Assembly: GCA_025455065.1 (NCBI GenBank)
Contig: JALONG010000039.1
Span: 29,152 to 93,151, forward strand
Reading direction: 5' to 3'
DNA length: 64,000 bases
DNA from: Candidatus Kapaibacterium sp.
GTDB lineage: Bacteria > Bacteroidota > Ignavibacteria > Kapaibacteriales > UBA4661
Part shown: positions 26,439 to 34,835 of the stretch, piece after piece
Layout: every line of letters begins with the position of its first letter
Numbering within the stretch: the first letter of the stretch is position 1
Notes under the pieces: model-generated
What the model saw: only the letters and a program-made list of their open reading frames with translations
Database searches by the model: none
What the model was told of the DNA's origin: nothing
Position numbers and translations under genes: made by a program

Positions 26439-27650
26439 TCACGCTGTCGCTTTTTCCGGTGCGGGCAGCGTCATGTAAAAATCGTTGTAAAAGCGTTGTT
26501 GATAATTGTCGAGAAGTTCGGTGATGCGGTCATATTTAGGCGAAGAAACGATGATTCCGGCGTGTTGCGCCTTGTTCATGCGCCAAACGATTTCCGCGTC
26601 GTTGTAGGACGTAGTATCGGGATATTCCTGCTTCGAGAGCGAAATGATGATGCCGGAATAATCTTTCTTTGCCTTCGGTGCTTTGTAGGGTTTACTGCCG
26701 TAGGAAATTTCGATTTTTGCCCATTCCGCCCAAAGATTCACGCCTGTTCCGGCTTCGACCATTTCAACGATGTTCGCTCCGCCCACGCGGGCTGCGGTTT
26801 CCATAAAGTACATTTTGCCGTCGGCGTGAGATTTGATGAACTCCGTGTGCGACGCACCAAAGCGCAATCCCATTGCCTTCAAGACGGTTTCGTTTGCTTT
26901 GAGCGAATCTTTTTCGTCTGCCGAACCGTGTTCGACGATGCGCGTGGTGAAAATGCCGCCGCCGTGCATGACTTCAAAGGGCGGTTTGCCGTATTTGCTG
27001 ACCGCAGCAAAGACCACTTTGCCTTCGTACATGAGCGAATCCACGTGGAAAATGTCGCCCGGCAAGAACTGTTCCACCAAATACCACGAGCGGCGGTCGC
27101 CGAGTTCCTCGTAAATTTTCCAGAGTTCTTCGTGCGACGTAACTTTTTTCACGCCGATAGCTGAAGCCTCGCCGCGAGGTTTGACGATGTAGGGAAGTGG
27201 TACGCGCTGGGTAAATGCTTGGACTTGGCTTTCGTTTACCAAATGCACGTAATCCGGCGCGAGAACGCCTTCATCCCACGCACGGCGGCGCATAGCGAGT
27301 TTGTCGCGGAAATTACGGGTAATCGTCTCGCCGAAGCCGCGTATTTGCAAGTGGTCGCGGAGTAATCCTGCTGCTTCCAAATCGTAATCGTCCAAAGCGA
27401 CAATTGCATCAATTTTTTCTTTGCGGGCGACATATGACACGCTGTTCAGAAGTTCGGTGTCGTCCCATTTGCCGTCCACATCGCGTAAAACATAGACTTC
27501 ATCAATGGACTCGCGGGGCCATGCCGCATTGTTGGTACGTGGTGCGGTGAGCAAAAGAACGCGGCAGCCTTGACGCTTGGCTTCGCGCAAAAATTCTGAG
27601 CCTTTGTCATAACTCGCCAAGCACAGTATGGTAAATTCTTGATTACCCAT
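26439..27650 (-). CDS. ATP-grasp family carboxylate-amine ligase
   Basis: 403-aa cytosolic ATP-grasp enzyme. The N-terminal pre-grasp Rossmann-like domain (FTILCLASYDKGSEFLREA) is followed by the ATP-binding segment PYIVKPRGEASAIGVKKV, the adenine-binding stretch WYLVEQFLPGDIFHVDSL and the Mg-binding motif MYFMETAARVGGANIVEM. The family joins a carboxylate, through an acyl-phosphate, to an amine or thiol. The closest general resemblance is to amino-acid and peptide ligases, but the substrate cannot be read. GGAG lies 6 nt before the ATG. The MFS gene ends 73 bp upstream on the same strand, so the pair may make and move, or import and modify, one compound. Confidence 0.85.
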   Translation of the reverse strand: MGNQEFTILCLASYDKGSEFLREAKRQGCRVLLLTAPRTNNAAWPRESIDEVYVLRDVDGKWDDTELLNSVSYVARKEKIDAIVALDDYDLEAAGLLRDHLQIRGFGETITRNFRDKLAMRRRAWDEGVLAPDYVHLVNESQVQAFTQRVPLPYIVKPRGEASAIGVKKVTSHEELWKIYEELGDRRSWYLVEQFLPGDIFHVDSLMYEGKVVFAAVSKYGKPPFEVMHGGGIFTTRIVEHGSADEKDSLKANETVLKAMGLRFGASHTEFIKSHADGKMYFMETAARVGGANIVEMVEAGTGVNLWAEWAKIEISYGSKPYKAPKAKKDYSGIIISLSKQEYPDTTSYNDAEIVWRMNKAQHAGIIVSSPKYDRITELLDNYQQRFYNDFYMTLPAPEKATA

Positions 27651-27723
27651 TGGTTACTCCAAAAAATGTAATGGACGAATGAAAGATAAATGTAACGATG
27701 ATTGTGGACGTGTTCAAATTTGT

Positions 27724-28977
27724 TCAAATCGTCTCGGTATAATTGAGTTCCTTACCAAAAGTCTCATGCAGCCCCCAAAGACAGATAAACGCTATCGTCA
27801 TGGCGATTGAAGCCGTTGCAATGCCGGCACCGACAAGTCCCAATGACGGTACAAAACTCCGAAAAAGCCACGTCATGGGAACAAGCGAACCGCGCACGAA
27901 ATTGGGTGCTGTTGTTGCCACTGTTGCGCGAAGATTGGTGCCAAACTGTTCTGCTGCAACAGTAACAAAAATTGCCCAATAGCCCGAAGACAAGCCTAAA
28001 AGCAGAACAATCATGTACACGGTATCGGCTGTCGGCATGGGAAAAATTTTGTTCATCAGAAAATACGCAGCAATGCAGAGAGAATCAAATACTAAAAATG
28101 CAAACAGCACTTTTTTTCTGCTTTGCAGGCGTTGGCTGAGATAGCCCGTCAGAAAATCACCAAGCGTTATTCCGACGTAGCAGAACATAATTGCTCTGCC
28201 GCCGCTCACGGGGTCTTTCACGCCCATTGCTGCGGCAAATTCCGGCGAAAATGTTACCAAAATTCCTACCACAACCCATAGTGGAACGCCCACCAACACG
28301 CACCGCACATAACGCTCGAAACGTTCTCGATTGGTGAAAAGGCTGAAAAAATCACCGCGTTTCGTTTCGCTGTCTTTTACTTTACTGAACATTCCCGATT
28401 CATAAACGCCGATGCGCAAGATAAGCAGCGCCAAACCTAAGCCACCGCCGATAAAGTATGCAATGCGCCAATCAAATGCCTCTGCCACAAAATACGCCAA
28501 CACTGCGCCCGAAACGCCCACGCCGGCGACAATCATCGTTCCGTAGCCGCGTATTTCTTTCGGCATGACTTCCACAACAAGCGTAATTCCAGCGCCTAAT
28601 TCACCCGCAAGTCCGATTCCGGCAATAAAGCGGAGCGCGGCGTACATATCAATCGAATTGACAAAGCCGTTGGCAATGTTTGCCAGCGAGTAGGTGATAA
28701 TGGAGCCGAACAAAATCGAAAGTCGCCCTTTTTTATCGCCTAAAATGCCCCAAAATACGCCGCCTACCAACATTCCGAACATTTGCATATTGATAAGAAA
28801 CAACCCGTCATCCATAAGTTGCTGTCCCGCCAAACCAAGCCCTTTTAAGCTGGGAACGCGGACAATACTAAAAAGAACGAGGTCGTAAATGTCCACAAAG
28901 TACCCAAGTGCCGCGACAATAACGGCTGCATTAAAAATGCTTGTGGAACTGCCTTTTTCTGCTGCTGTTGAACTCAT
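27724..28977 (-). CDS. MFS transporter, metabolite:H+ symporter-like
   Basis: 417 aa from the ATG at 28977, which has AGGAAA six bases upstream; the track's GTG start is five codons earlier and unsupported. About 12 hydrophobic segments are visible. The loop between helices 2 and 3 has GILGDKKGRLSILFGS, the MFS motif A, and the opening FVDIYDLVLFSI resembles metabolite:H+ symporters of sugar acids and dicarboxylates. It should sit in the inner membrane and move a small anionic metabolite with protons. It lies directly upstream of the ATP-grasp ligase on the same strand, so a shared substrate is plausible. Its promoter region is shared divergently with the DUF4136 gene. Confidence 0.9.
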   Translation of the reverse strand: MSSTAAEKGSSTSIFNAAVIVAALGYFVDIYDLVLFSIVRVPSLKGLGLAGQQLMDDGLFLINMQMFGMLVGGVFWGILGDKKGRLSILFGSIITYSLANIANGFVNSIDMYAALRFIAGIGLAGELGAGITLVVEVMPKEIRGYGTMIVAGVGVSGAVLAYFVAEAFDWRIAYFIGGGLGLALLILRIGVYESGMFSKVKDSETKRGDFFSLFTNRERFERYVRCVLVGVPLWVVVGILVTFSPEFAAAMGVKDPVSGGRAIMFCYVGITLGDFLTGYLSQRLQSRKKVLFAFLVFDSLCIAAYFLMNKIFPMPTADTVYMIVLLLGLSSGYWAIFVTVAAEQFGTNLRATVATTAPNFVRGSLVPMTWLFRSFVPSLGLVGAGIATASIAMTIAFICLWGLHETFGKELNYTETI

Positions 28978-29375
28978 AGTTTTCCTGAACACAAGTAATT
29001 ACAGACCAAAAGAATTGATTTGGCGCTAAAGATACACAATTCTTTGCTTTTGTGGTATGGGCAATATACGGTAAAGGGGAAGAATTTTTTTATTGCCCGT
29101 ACTCAACCCTCACGGAATATCTTTTTTGTGGCACAGACGCACTTAGTATTGGTGCTTGAAACCCGCATAAAAACTTGTTCTTGTGAAAAAACGGATTTTT
29201 GACTATGACGTTTTGGCATAGAAAAATGTGACGTTTTAGACCGTAACGAATGTCTGCGAAGGCGGTTATTACTAGAAAGAGACCAAACAAAGGTCGTCTG
29301 CAAAAATCAAGTACACAACAATTTTTTCGCTCATTTTCTTATTCTCATGTTCTTACTCTTATCAGGAGAAATGCT
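28978..29375. other. Divergent promoter region, MFS / DUF4136
   Basis: 398 bp without a gene. It contains direct repeats TATGACGTTTT (29204-29214) and TGTGACGTTTT (29227-29237), spaced 23 bp start to start, which could be a tandem operator. There is also a degenerate half copy of the palindromic repeat (GTGGCACAGAC, about 29129). No confident -7/-33 pair is seen. Confidence 0.45.
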
Positions 29376-30041
29376 ATGAAAACGCTTATCCAAACCTCGC
29401 TTCGTAACGCGCTTTTGCGCACGTTCTCGGCAACATACACTCTTGCAATCTATCGTTTCTTTTTTGCTTTTTCCTTCGCGTTGGTCATCGCTTTGGGCGG
29501 CGCTTTGACTTCCTGCTCTGCCGCAAAAATTTATTCGGAATCCTCGCCCGATGCCCGCTACAACACATACCGCACGTTTGCTTTGGTGGACGAACCGCAC
29601 CGCGTCCCGAAGCAAAGCCGCGCCAGCATTGACATTATGGAAACAAACATCGAACAAGCATTGGAGCGGGAGATGGAGCGTCGGGGCTATGTCGTGAATG
29701 AACAGCAGCCGGATTTACTGGTGAAATACTCCATTGTCGTTGATAGAGACACGAAACTTGTGTCGCAGCCTGTTTATCGTCAGCGCCCCGTTGTGGCAGT
29801 GGGAGGCTTTTGGAGACCGCGTTATTACGTGAGTTCTGCGCCTATGGTTGTTGGCTCAAGAACCCGTGCGGTGACGCACAAAGAAGGCGTGTTGATAATT
29901 GACATTATTGAGCGTGCAACGGGCAAAACGGTTTGGCACGGCTGGTCAGAAGAGCCGATTGCGACAAACGCTGATGTAACGCGGGTTTTGAGCGATAATG
30001 TCCGCGATATTATGAATGCGTATCCGATTGCAGCGCGGTAA
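29376..30041 (+). CDS. DUF4136 lipoprotein
   Basis: 221 aa. ATG at 29376 was chosen because AGGAGAA lies 6 nt upstream, whereas the track's start at 29250 has no support. A long N-terminal region (about 35 residues) precedes a hydrophobic segment and a lipobox LTSC, so it should be a lipoprotein of the periplasm or outer membrane. The DUF4136 core is visible: ARYNTYRTFALVDEP, LEREMERRGYVVNEQQPDLLVKYSI, and the late GVLIIDIIERATGKTVWHGW. The function of this family is unknown; members are common in envelope-stress or adhesion loci. A terminator follows, so it is monocistronic. Confidence 0.88.
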   Translation: MKTLIQTSLRNALLRTFSATYTLAIYRFFFAFSFALVIALGGALTSCSAAKIYSESSPDARYNTYRTFALVDEPHRVPKQSRASIDIMETNIEQALEREMERRGYVVNEQQPDLLVKYSIVVDRDTKLVSQPVYRQRPVVAVGGFWRPRYYVSSAPMVVGSRTRAVTHKEGVLIIDIIERATGKTVWHGWSEEPIATNADVTRVLSDNVRDIMNAYPIAAR

Positions 30042-30082
30042 GAATGTTTCAGAACAATTCTACAAGGGGAACTACCATCTCG

Positions 30083-30116
30083 AAAGGCAGGCAGCGTGAG
30101 GCTTCCTGCCTTTTTC
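30083..30116 (+). terminator. Rho-independent terminator of the DUF4136 gene
   Basis: AAAGGCAGG pairs with CCTGCCTTT around a 13-nt loop and runs into TTTTTC. It lies 42 bp after the stop codon. Confidence 0.85.
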
Positions 30117-30207
30117 TTTGCAGTAAGGTTTGTTGTGCTGAAATTTCGGGCATCTTCTCACTGTACAGGCGAATGTTTGTATTATGGCACAAAATCAGGC
30201 TTTGGTG

Positions 30208-30286
30208 GCACAGACATTCTTGTCTGTGCAGGTTTGTATCCTTAACACCGTTCGCTCATTTCGGACACAGACAAGAATGTCTGTGC
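30208..30286. repeat. Palindromic repeat doublet, inverted pair 1
   Basis: Two copies of the 22-bp hairpin repeat in opposite orientation (30208-30229 with loop TTCT; 30265-30286 with loop AGAA), separated by 35 bp, just past the 3' end of murE. This is like a REP doublet. Confidence 0.85.
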
Positions 30287-30308
30287 TACGAAGAAGAGGT
30301 TTGCATTA

Positions 30309-31808
30309 CTAACTTTGATACTGTCTATTGGCAAGCATAATTTCCTCAACATCGTCAAAATGCACTTTTTCCGCCCCCAAAATTTGATAGTTCTCATGCC
30401 CTTTTCCCGCCACAAGCACGATGTCACCTGCTTTTGCGAGGTTTATAGCGTGACGAATGGCTTCACGCCTTTCGGCGAGGACGGTGGTTGCGGCAAATTT
30501 TTCTTTCGGGATTCCGGCTAAAATATCATCCAAAATCGTCAAAGGGTCTTCCAAGCGAGGATTATCGCTGGTGAGAATGGGTAAATCTGCCAGATTGGAA
30601 GCAATCGCGCCCATTTTCGGGCGTTTGGTTTTGTCGCGGTTGCCGCCGCAGCCGAAAACGCAGATAATACGACCTTCAGGAGCCGATGTGTCGCGGAGTT
30701 CGCGGCAGGCAAGCAGGGCTTTTTCCAGCGCATCGGGTGTGTGTGCGTAATCAACGATTGCAACTGCTTGGTCGTTGAAAATGGGAAGGCGCTGCATCCT
30801 TCCGGGAGCGCCTTGTACGCGGGTTTCAAGAGCATTCTTTAATGTTGCTGTCGAGACTCCCAGCGCTGAAGCCATTGCCACACACGCGGCAACATTTTCT
30901 ACGTTAAATTTCCCGATAAGCGGCATCGAACCTTGCATTGATTCGCCGTTAATCAACAGGGTTACGTGTGTGCGCGTAAAGCTAAATTTTTCCTCGCTAA
31001 TCTGCACACTTGCTTTTGATGAGCGCCCAAACAGCACACGTGTTGCCGCTTTTGTGTCGCGGAGCATAAACGCGCACCGCGCATCATCGGCATTCGCAAC
31101 GGCGACACTTGATTCGGGCAGCATATCGAAAAGCCGCTTTTTCGCTTCGGCGTAGGCATCCATTGTGACGTGGAAATCCAAGTGGTCTTGCGTGAGATTG
31201 GTAAAGATTGCTCCGGCGAAGGTGATTCCATGAACACGTTCCAGCGAAAGCGCATGGGAGCTGACTTCCATGACAATCGCCGTTGCGCCGCGTTTACGCA
31301 TATCGGCAAAAAGTGCGCACAGTTCCGGTGCTTCGGGCGTGGTAAAATTCGTGGGAATGGTTTCTTCGCCAAAATAATTACCTGTCGTGCCGATGATTCC
31401 TACTTGCTCACCCATTGCTTCCAGCAAATGTTTGAGGACAAAGGTACAGGTTGTTTTACCGTTTGTCCCCGTAATGCCGAAAACACGTAACTTGGTGGAA
31501 GGTTGGTCATACCAAACGTGTGCAATTTCCGCCAGCGCCTTGCGGGTGTCAGGGACAAGCACCAGTGCCACGTGTGGCGGCACATCTAATTCCCGTTCTG
31601 CTACAATAACCCGTGCGCCGCCCGTGATTGCTTGTGCGGCGTAATCATGCCCGTCGCTTTGCAAACCCTTGATTGCGACAAATAACGAATCTTCGGTGCA
31701 TCGCCGCGAATCATACTGAATGTTCGTAACAGCCCGGGCAAGAGCGTGTGCATCGCCGCGAAGCGTGTAATTAAGCGTGTTTTCAAGCAATGTATGGAGC
31801 GATTTCAT
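30309..31808 (-). CDS. murE: UDP-MurNAc-tripeptide (meso-DAP) ligase MurE
   Basis: Cytoplasmic peptidoglycan enzyme adding meso-diaminopimelate to UDP-MurNAc-L-Ala-D-Glu with ATP. It is 499 aa from the ATG at 31808; the track's 93-residue N-terminal extension is repeat-derived sequence and not homologous. The N-terminal domain (YDSRRCTEDSLFVAIKG), the P-loop GITGTNGKTTC, the central EVSSHALSLERV and the C-terminal VDYAHTPDALEKAL are typical. SDNPRLEDP contains the DNPR signature of the DAP-specific enzyme, so the organism should make DAP-type peptidoglycan. Unlike in many bacteria it is outside a dcw cluster: no other mur or fts gene is in the window. Palindromic doublets flank it on both sides. 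Confidence 0.97.
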   Translation of the reverse strand: MKSLHTLLENTLNYTLRGDAHALARAVTNIQYDSRRCTEDSLFVAIKGLQSDGHDYAAQAITGGARVIVAERELDVPPHVALVLVPDTRKALAEIAHVWYDQPSTKLRVFGITGTNGKTTCTFVLKHLLEAMGEQVGIIGTTGNYFGEETIPTNFTTPEAPELCALFADMRKRGATAIVMEVSSHALSLERVHGITFAGAIFTNLTQDHLDFHVTMDAYAEAKKRLFDMLPESSVAVANADDARCAFMLRDTKAATRVLFGRSSKASVQISEEKFSFTRTHVTLLINGESMQGSMPLIGKFNVENVAACVAMASALGVSTATLKNALETRVQGAPGRMQRLPIFNDQAVAIVDYAHTPDALEKALLACRELRDTSAPEGRIICVFGCGGNRDKTKRPKMGAIASNLADLPILTSDNPRLEDPLTILDDILAGIPKEKFAATTVLAERREAIRHAINLAKAGDIVLVAGKGHENYQILGAEKVHFDDVEEIMLANRQYQS

Positions 31809-32007
31809 CGTGGCTTGAGGAAAAATGAAACAAGTTAGGATGACGAAATATTTTCGGCATAAAAACGCTGCAACATACGGTAAATGCTGAAAATAATCAA
31901 CGGGAAATACAATCGTTTGTTGGAAATAGTCGCTATGTGCGAGGTTTTTTGTATCATTGCGAAGTTTTTGACCATTTGACTGGCGAAAAAAAAAGTATAA
32001 AGACTTT

Positions 32008-32088
32008 AGTGGCACAGACATTTTTGTCTGTGCGGAGCGGTTGATAAACATCATCAATACTTGCACAGACAAAAATGTCTGTGCCACT
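32008..32088. repeat. Palindromic repeat doublet, inverted pair 2
   Basis: Two hairpin copies (core 32012-32033 and 32063-32084) in opposite orientation form a perfect 26-bp inverted repeat around a 29-bp spacer. Each arm is itself a hairpin with AAAA/TTTT in place of AGAA/TTCT. It lies between murE and the membrane protein gene. Confidence 0.88.
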
Positions 32089-32162
32089 GATTGCTCAGAA
32101 TATCCACTTGATTTTTTGTCATTTCATAGCTTTTTGCAGTATCGCATTTTCTCGAAAAACCA

Positions 32163-33980
32163 ATGACACTTTTTCACCGTACCGACCTGCGTCCCGCACT
32201 AATCCTTGCCGCAATAGCATTCTTGCTGCTTACGCCGCTTATTTTCTACGGTTTGGATTACACCGACACCGGATACAGCACCGTTATGGCGTGGATGCAG
32301 GCGGCGCACCCGAAAGCTGCACTATGGGATTTTAACAATTTTGGCAGTGCTTTTTTAGCGGGTTTTTGGTTTTTTACGGGCGCGGAATCGCTCTTGGCGT
32401 ACCGATTTCAGTGGGTGTTGATGATTGTGGCGACGGCGTTGTGTTCTTACGCGATATTGTCGTGGTTTTACGAGGATAAGCGTGCAATCGTTATTTCGCT
32501 TGTTCCGGCGCTCATTTTGGCGGTGTTTAATAGCGAGGAGGGCTTGATTGTGGAATATCATAACCTACCCGGATTCCTCGCATTACTGAGCGCTGTACCG
32601 CTTTTGCGATATTTTGCGCCTCGTCTCGCCAAACCAAACCTTCTTCTTCTGATGCTTACAAGTGGCTTTGTCGCTGCGTTTATGGTGTTTTCGCGGCTGC
32701 CGATGTTGCTTTGGTGTGCGGCGGTGTATGCTGTGCTGGGCTTTGCGGCGTGGCGCGGGTTTGACAAACGTGCAATGGTGACAATAGCAGCTTGGCTGTT
32801 TGTGGGATTTTGTGCGGGGTGTTTGGTAATTGTTGGGCTTCTTGTTCTGCGTGGTTTTACCTTGCAGAGCGTTGTCGCAGACAGCATCAAATCTATCACG
32901 GCGGTCAATACGTTCCACGATTACGCCATGAAGCACCCTGAACTTGGGTATTATCCGCTCACCATCAGCACGGGCATTCGCTATGGGAAAATTCTCGGCA
33001 CAGGCGCTTTGGCGCTTGTGATTGCCTTTGTGTGGAAGCGTTTGACGTTTTTACGCGGTCGTGTGGCGAATGTTGTGGAAGGTGCTTTACTGCTTGCGTT
33101 TGGGGCGTTAATTGTGAGTGTTGTTATTGTGCTTGCCTCGAAATCCTTGGGATTTCATTACGGACCGATAACATCGTTGCTATTGGGCGCACCGTTGCTG
33201 ATTGTGGGGTATATTTTTCTTGCTGAATGGCGAGAAATGGACGCGGGGAAGCAGGTATTGATACTTTGTGCATTTGCGTTTTTTGGGTTGGTGAGTTTGG
33301 GCGGTTCAGGCGTTTGGGTAAGTAACTTTCGGCATGGTGTATGGCTTATTTTTCCGATTGCTCTGCTCGAAATGCAGCGCTTTCAATCGCGGTTCTGGGA
33401 ATTTCGCTTTGTGCGCTTGTTACTGATTGTCGGGGCGGTTGTGCTGGGAATTTCACTTCGCATCCAGATGCCCTACCGCGACCAGCCCACATACCGCTTG
33501 AACGCTCGCTTTGCAGCACCTGTTTTGAGCGGCATTGCCTCCAGCGCGGGGCGCACACAAACGCTGGAAGAACTTCTTGCCGAATTGCGTACACGCGGCG
33601 TAAAAGCAGGCGATACGCTTCAGGCGTACCCAAGCATGGCGACGGTGTATTTTGCGACAAAAACGCTGCCTTGGTACAAACATCCTTGGATTGGGCAGAT
33701 GTGGACAGTGCGGCAAGATTTGATACAGCATACAAAGGTTTGCGATGTATTCCCGCGTTATGTCGTCCGGGCGAAATTTGACCCAAACACCGCAATCGCA
33801 CTTGATTCTGACCGCCCTACTGTTCCTTTTTCGCTTGGGTACACGCCGGAAAAGCTGTTCTATGGCGAATATGCCTATTGCCACGATTGCACGACGTATT
33901 TGGATTCGCTGTTTTTAGTGCAGCAGCGTTACAAGGTGGTCTGGGAAAACAAAGGTTTTGCGCTCTTCGCCAAGCCGTAA
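32163..33980 (+). CDS. Polytopic membrane protein, possibly GT-C-like
   Basis: 605 aa with about 12 hydrophobic segments through residue 430 and a soluble, probably periplasmic C-terminal domain of about 170 residues. The first outer loop has LDYTDTGYSTVMAWM, with two acidic residues in the place where GT-C glycosyltransferases keep their catalytic acidic motif, and a few residues later NFGSAFLAGFWFF. That placement is the only hint of a lipid-linked sugar transferase, so the assignment is weak. The C-terminal domain (TLQAYPSMATVYFATKTLPWY; YAYCHDCTTYLDSLFL) has a CxxC-like pair. It is followed after 24 bp by the XRE-cupin regulator on the same strand. I do not recognise a named family. Confidence 0.75.
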   Translation: MTLFHRTDLRPALILAAIAFLLLTPLIFYGLDYTDTGYSTVMAWMQAAHPKAALWDFNNFGSAFLAGFWFFTGAESLLAYRFQWVLMIVATALCSYAILSWFYEDKRAIVISLVPALILAVFNSEEGLIVEYHNLPGFLALLSAVPLLRYFAPRLAKPNLLLLMLTSGFVAAFMVFSRLPMLLWCAAVYAVLGFAAWRGFDKRAMVTIAAWLFVGFCAGCLVIVGLLVLRGFTLQSVVADSIKSITAVNTFHDYAMKHPELGYYPLTISTGIRYGKILGTGALALVIAFVWKRLTFLRGRVANVVEGALLLAFGALIVSVVIVLASKSLGFHYGPITSLLLGAPLLIVGYIFLAEWREMDAGKQVLILCAFAFFGLVSLGGSGVWVSNFRHGVWLIFPIALLEMQRFQSRFWEFRFVRLLLIVGAVVLGISLRIQMPYRDQPTYRLNARFAAPVLSGIASSAGRTQTLEELLAELRTRGVKAGDTLQAYPSMATVYFATKTLPWYKHPWIGQMWTVRQDLIQHTKVCDVFPRYVVRAKFDPNTAIALDSDRPTVPFSLGYTPEKLFYGEYAYCHDCTTYLDSLFLVQQRYKVVWENKGFALFAKP

Positions 33981-34004
33981 TTGACCACTGAAAAAACGAG
34001 TATC

Positions 34005-34652
34005 ATGGCAACAAAACCGCATCACGAAACGTATGAAGACATCATTCATCACCCAAAACTCTTCGGTGAAAGTTTACGCCGTTTGCGCACGGCTGCCCAA
34101 ATGTCCGTGCAGCAAGCAGCAGAGCGGCTTGGCGTGTCGAAATCGTTGTTGTCTATGGTGGAAAGCGGTCAGCGCACGGCAAAATTTGAGGATATTCTTG
34201 GTTTGATGCGGCTGTACAAGTACCCTTTTGCGTGGTTTTTGACGCAAACGCGGGATTCGTTTCGGCAAAGCGTTGTTGATGCGCCGTTGGATGAACGCGC
34301 CGGGGCAATCGTGCAATCGCGCACAGATGCGCTGGTAATGACCGGCAAGCGAGATTCGGAGAGTCTTCCACGTCTTTTGCTTTTGCGCCCTTTACGCTCA
34401 CGGTCGGATAGCGAATGGTTGGAATTGTTCTTGCCGCCGCACACGCAATTAACCGAAAAACCGATAGCGCATTTTGGCGAGGTGCGAGGTGTGGTGCAGC
34501 ACGGAACGCTGTTGTTGGTGGTGGATAATGACGAATATCGCGTCCGCGAAGGCGAGGAATTTTGCTTCGACGGTGCGCGTCCGCATTTGCTGAGAAATTA
34601 TTTAGCAGAGCCGACACTGGCAACGTTGGTGATTACGCCTGCTGCGCTTTAG
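34005..34652 (+). CDS. XRE-family regulator with C-terminal cupin
   Basis: 215 aa from ATG 34005; the track start is a TTG in the spacer. Residues 20-80 are a Cro/CI HTH (LRRLRTAAQMSVQQAAERLGVSKSLLSMVESGQ). Residues 145-215 form a cupin-like double-stranded beta barrel (IAHFGEVRGVVQHGTLLLVVDNDEYRVREGEEFCFDGARPH), with the usual metal-site positions only partly kept. Such HTH-cupin proteins sense a small molecule and repress or activate nearby genes; known examples control amino acid, polyamine or aldehyde metabolism. The only near neighbours are the membrane protein 24 bp upstream and a 4-TM protein downstream, so its target is not apparent. Confidence 0.9.
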   Translation: MATKPHHETYEDIIHHPKLFGESLRRLRTAAQMSVQQAAERLGVSKSLLSMVESGQRTAKFEDILGLMRLYKYPFAWFLTQTRDSFRQSVVDAPLDERAGAIVQSRTDALVMTGKRDSESLPRLLLLRPLRSRSDSEWLELFLPPHTQLTEKPIAHFGEVRGVVQHGTLLLVVDNDEYRVREGEEFCFDGARPHLLRNYLAEPTLATLVITPAAL

Positions 34653-34736
34653 TGGGGCGTTCGGGAAAACAACTTTTATCGTATCCGATACAAAAAAAAT
34701 TTCGCTCACAGTGGAAAATAATCGGAGAAAAAATTG

Positions 34737-34744
34737 TACTTTTG
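34737..34744 (+). promoter_or_regulatory. TACTTTTG -7 box candidate
   Basis: Exact match to TAnnTTTG in the gap after the XRE gene, 99 bp from box start to the ATG at 34836. It would start the transcript carrying the 4-TM protein, lptC and tpiA. Confidence 0.45.
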
Positions 34745-34835
34745 CCAAGCGCGGAATGAATCTGAACGTTCCACGCTTTTTCTTTTTCGTCAGGAACAAC
34801 CGTGTGGCGTAAATACACAAGGCACGAGGCAATCA

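Noticed and set aside
30205-30229. TGGCAC within the palindromic repeats as a sigma-54 -24 element
   Set aside because: No TTGCA at the required -12 spacing; the match comes from the palindrome arm.
31809-32087. 93-residue N-terminal extension of murE in the ORF track
   Set aside because: The extension reads through the inverted repeat doublet (MAQTFLSVQ...) and has no MurE homology. The family start matches the ATG at 31808.
30201-32090. Palindromic repeats considered as a CRISPR array
   Set aside because: Copies are few, widely and irregularly spaced, alternate in orientation and have no constant-length spacers; there are no cas genes.
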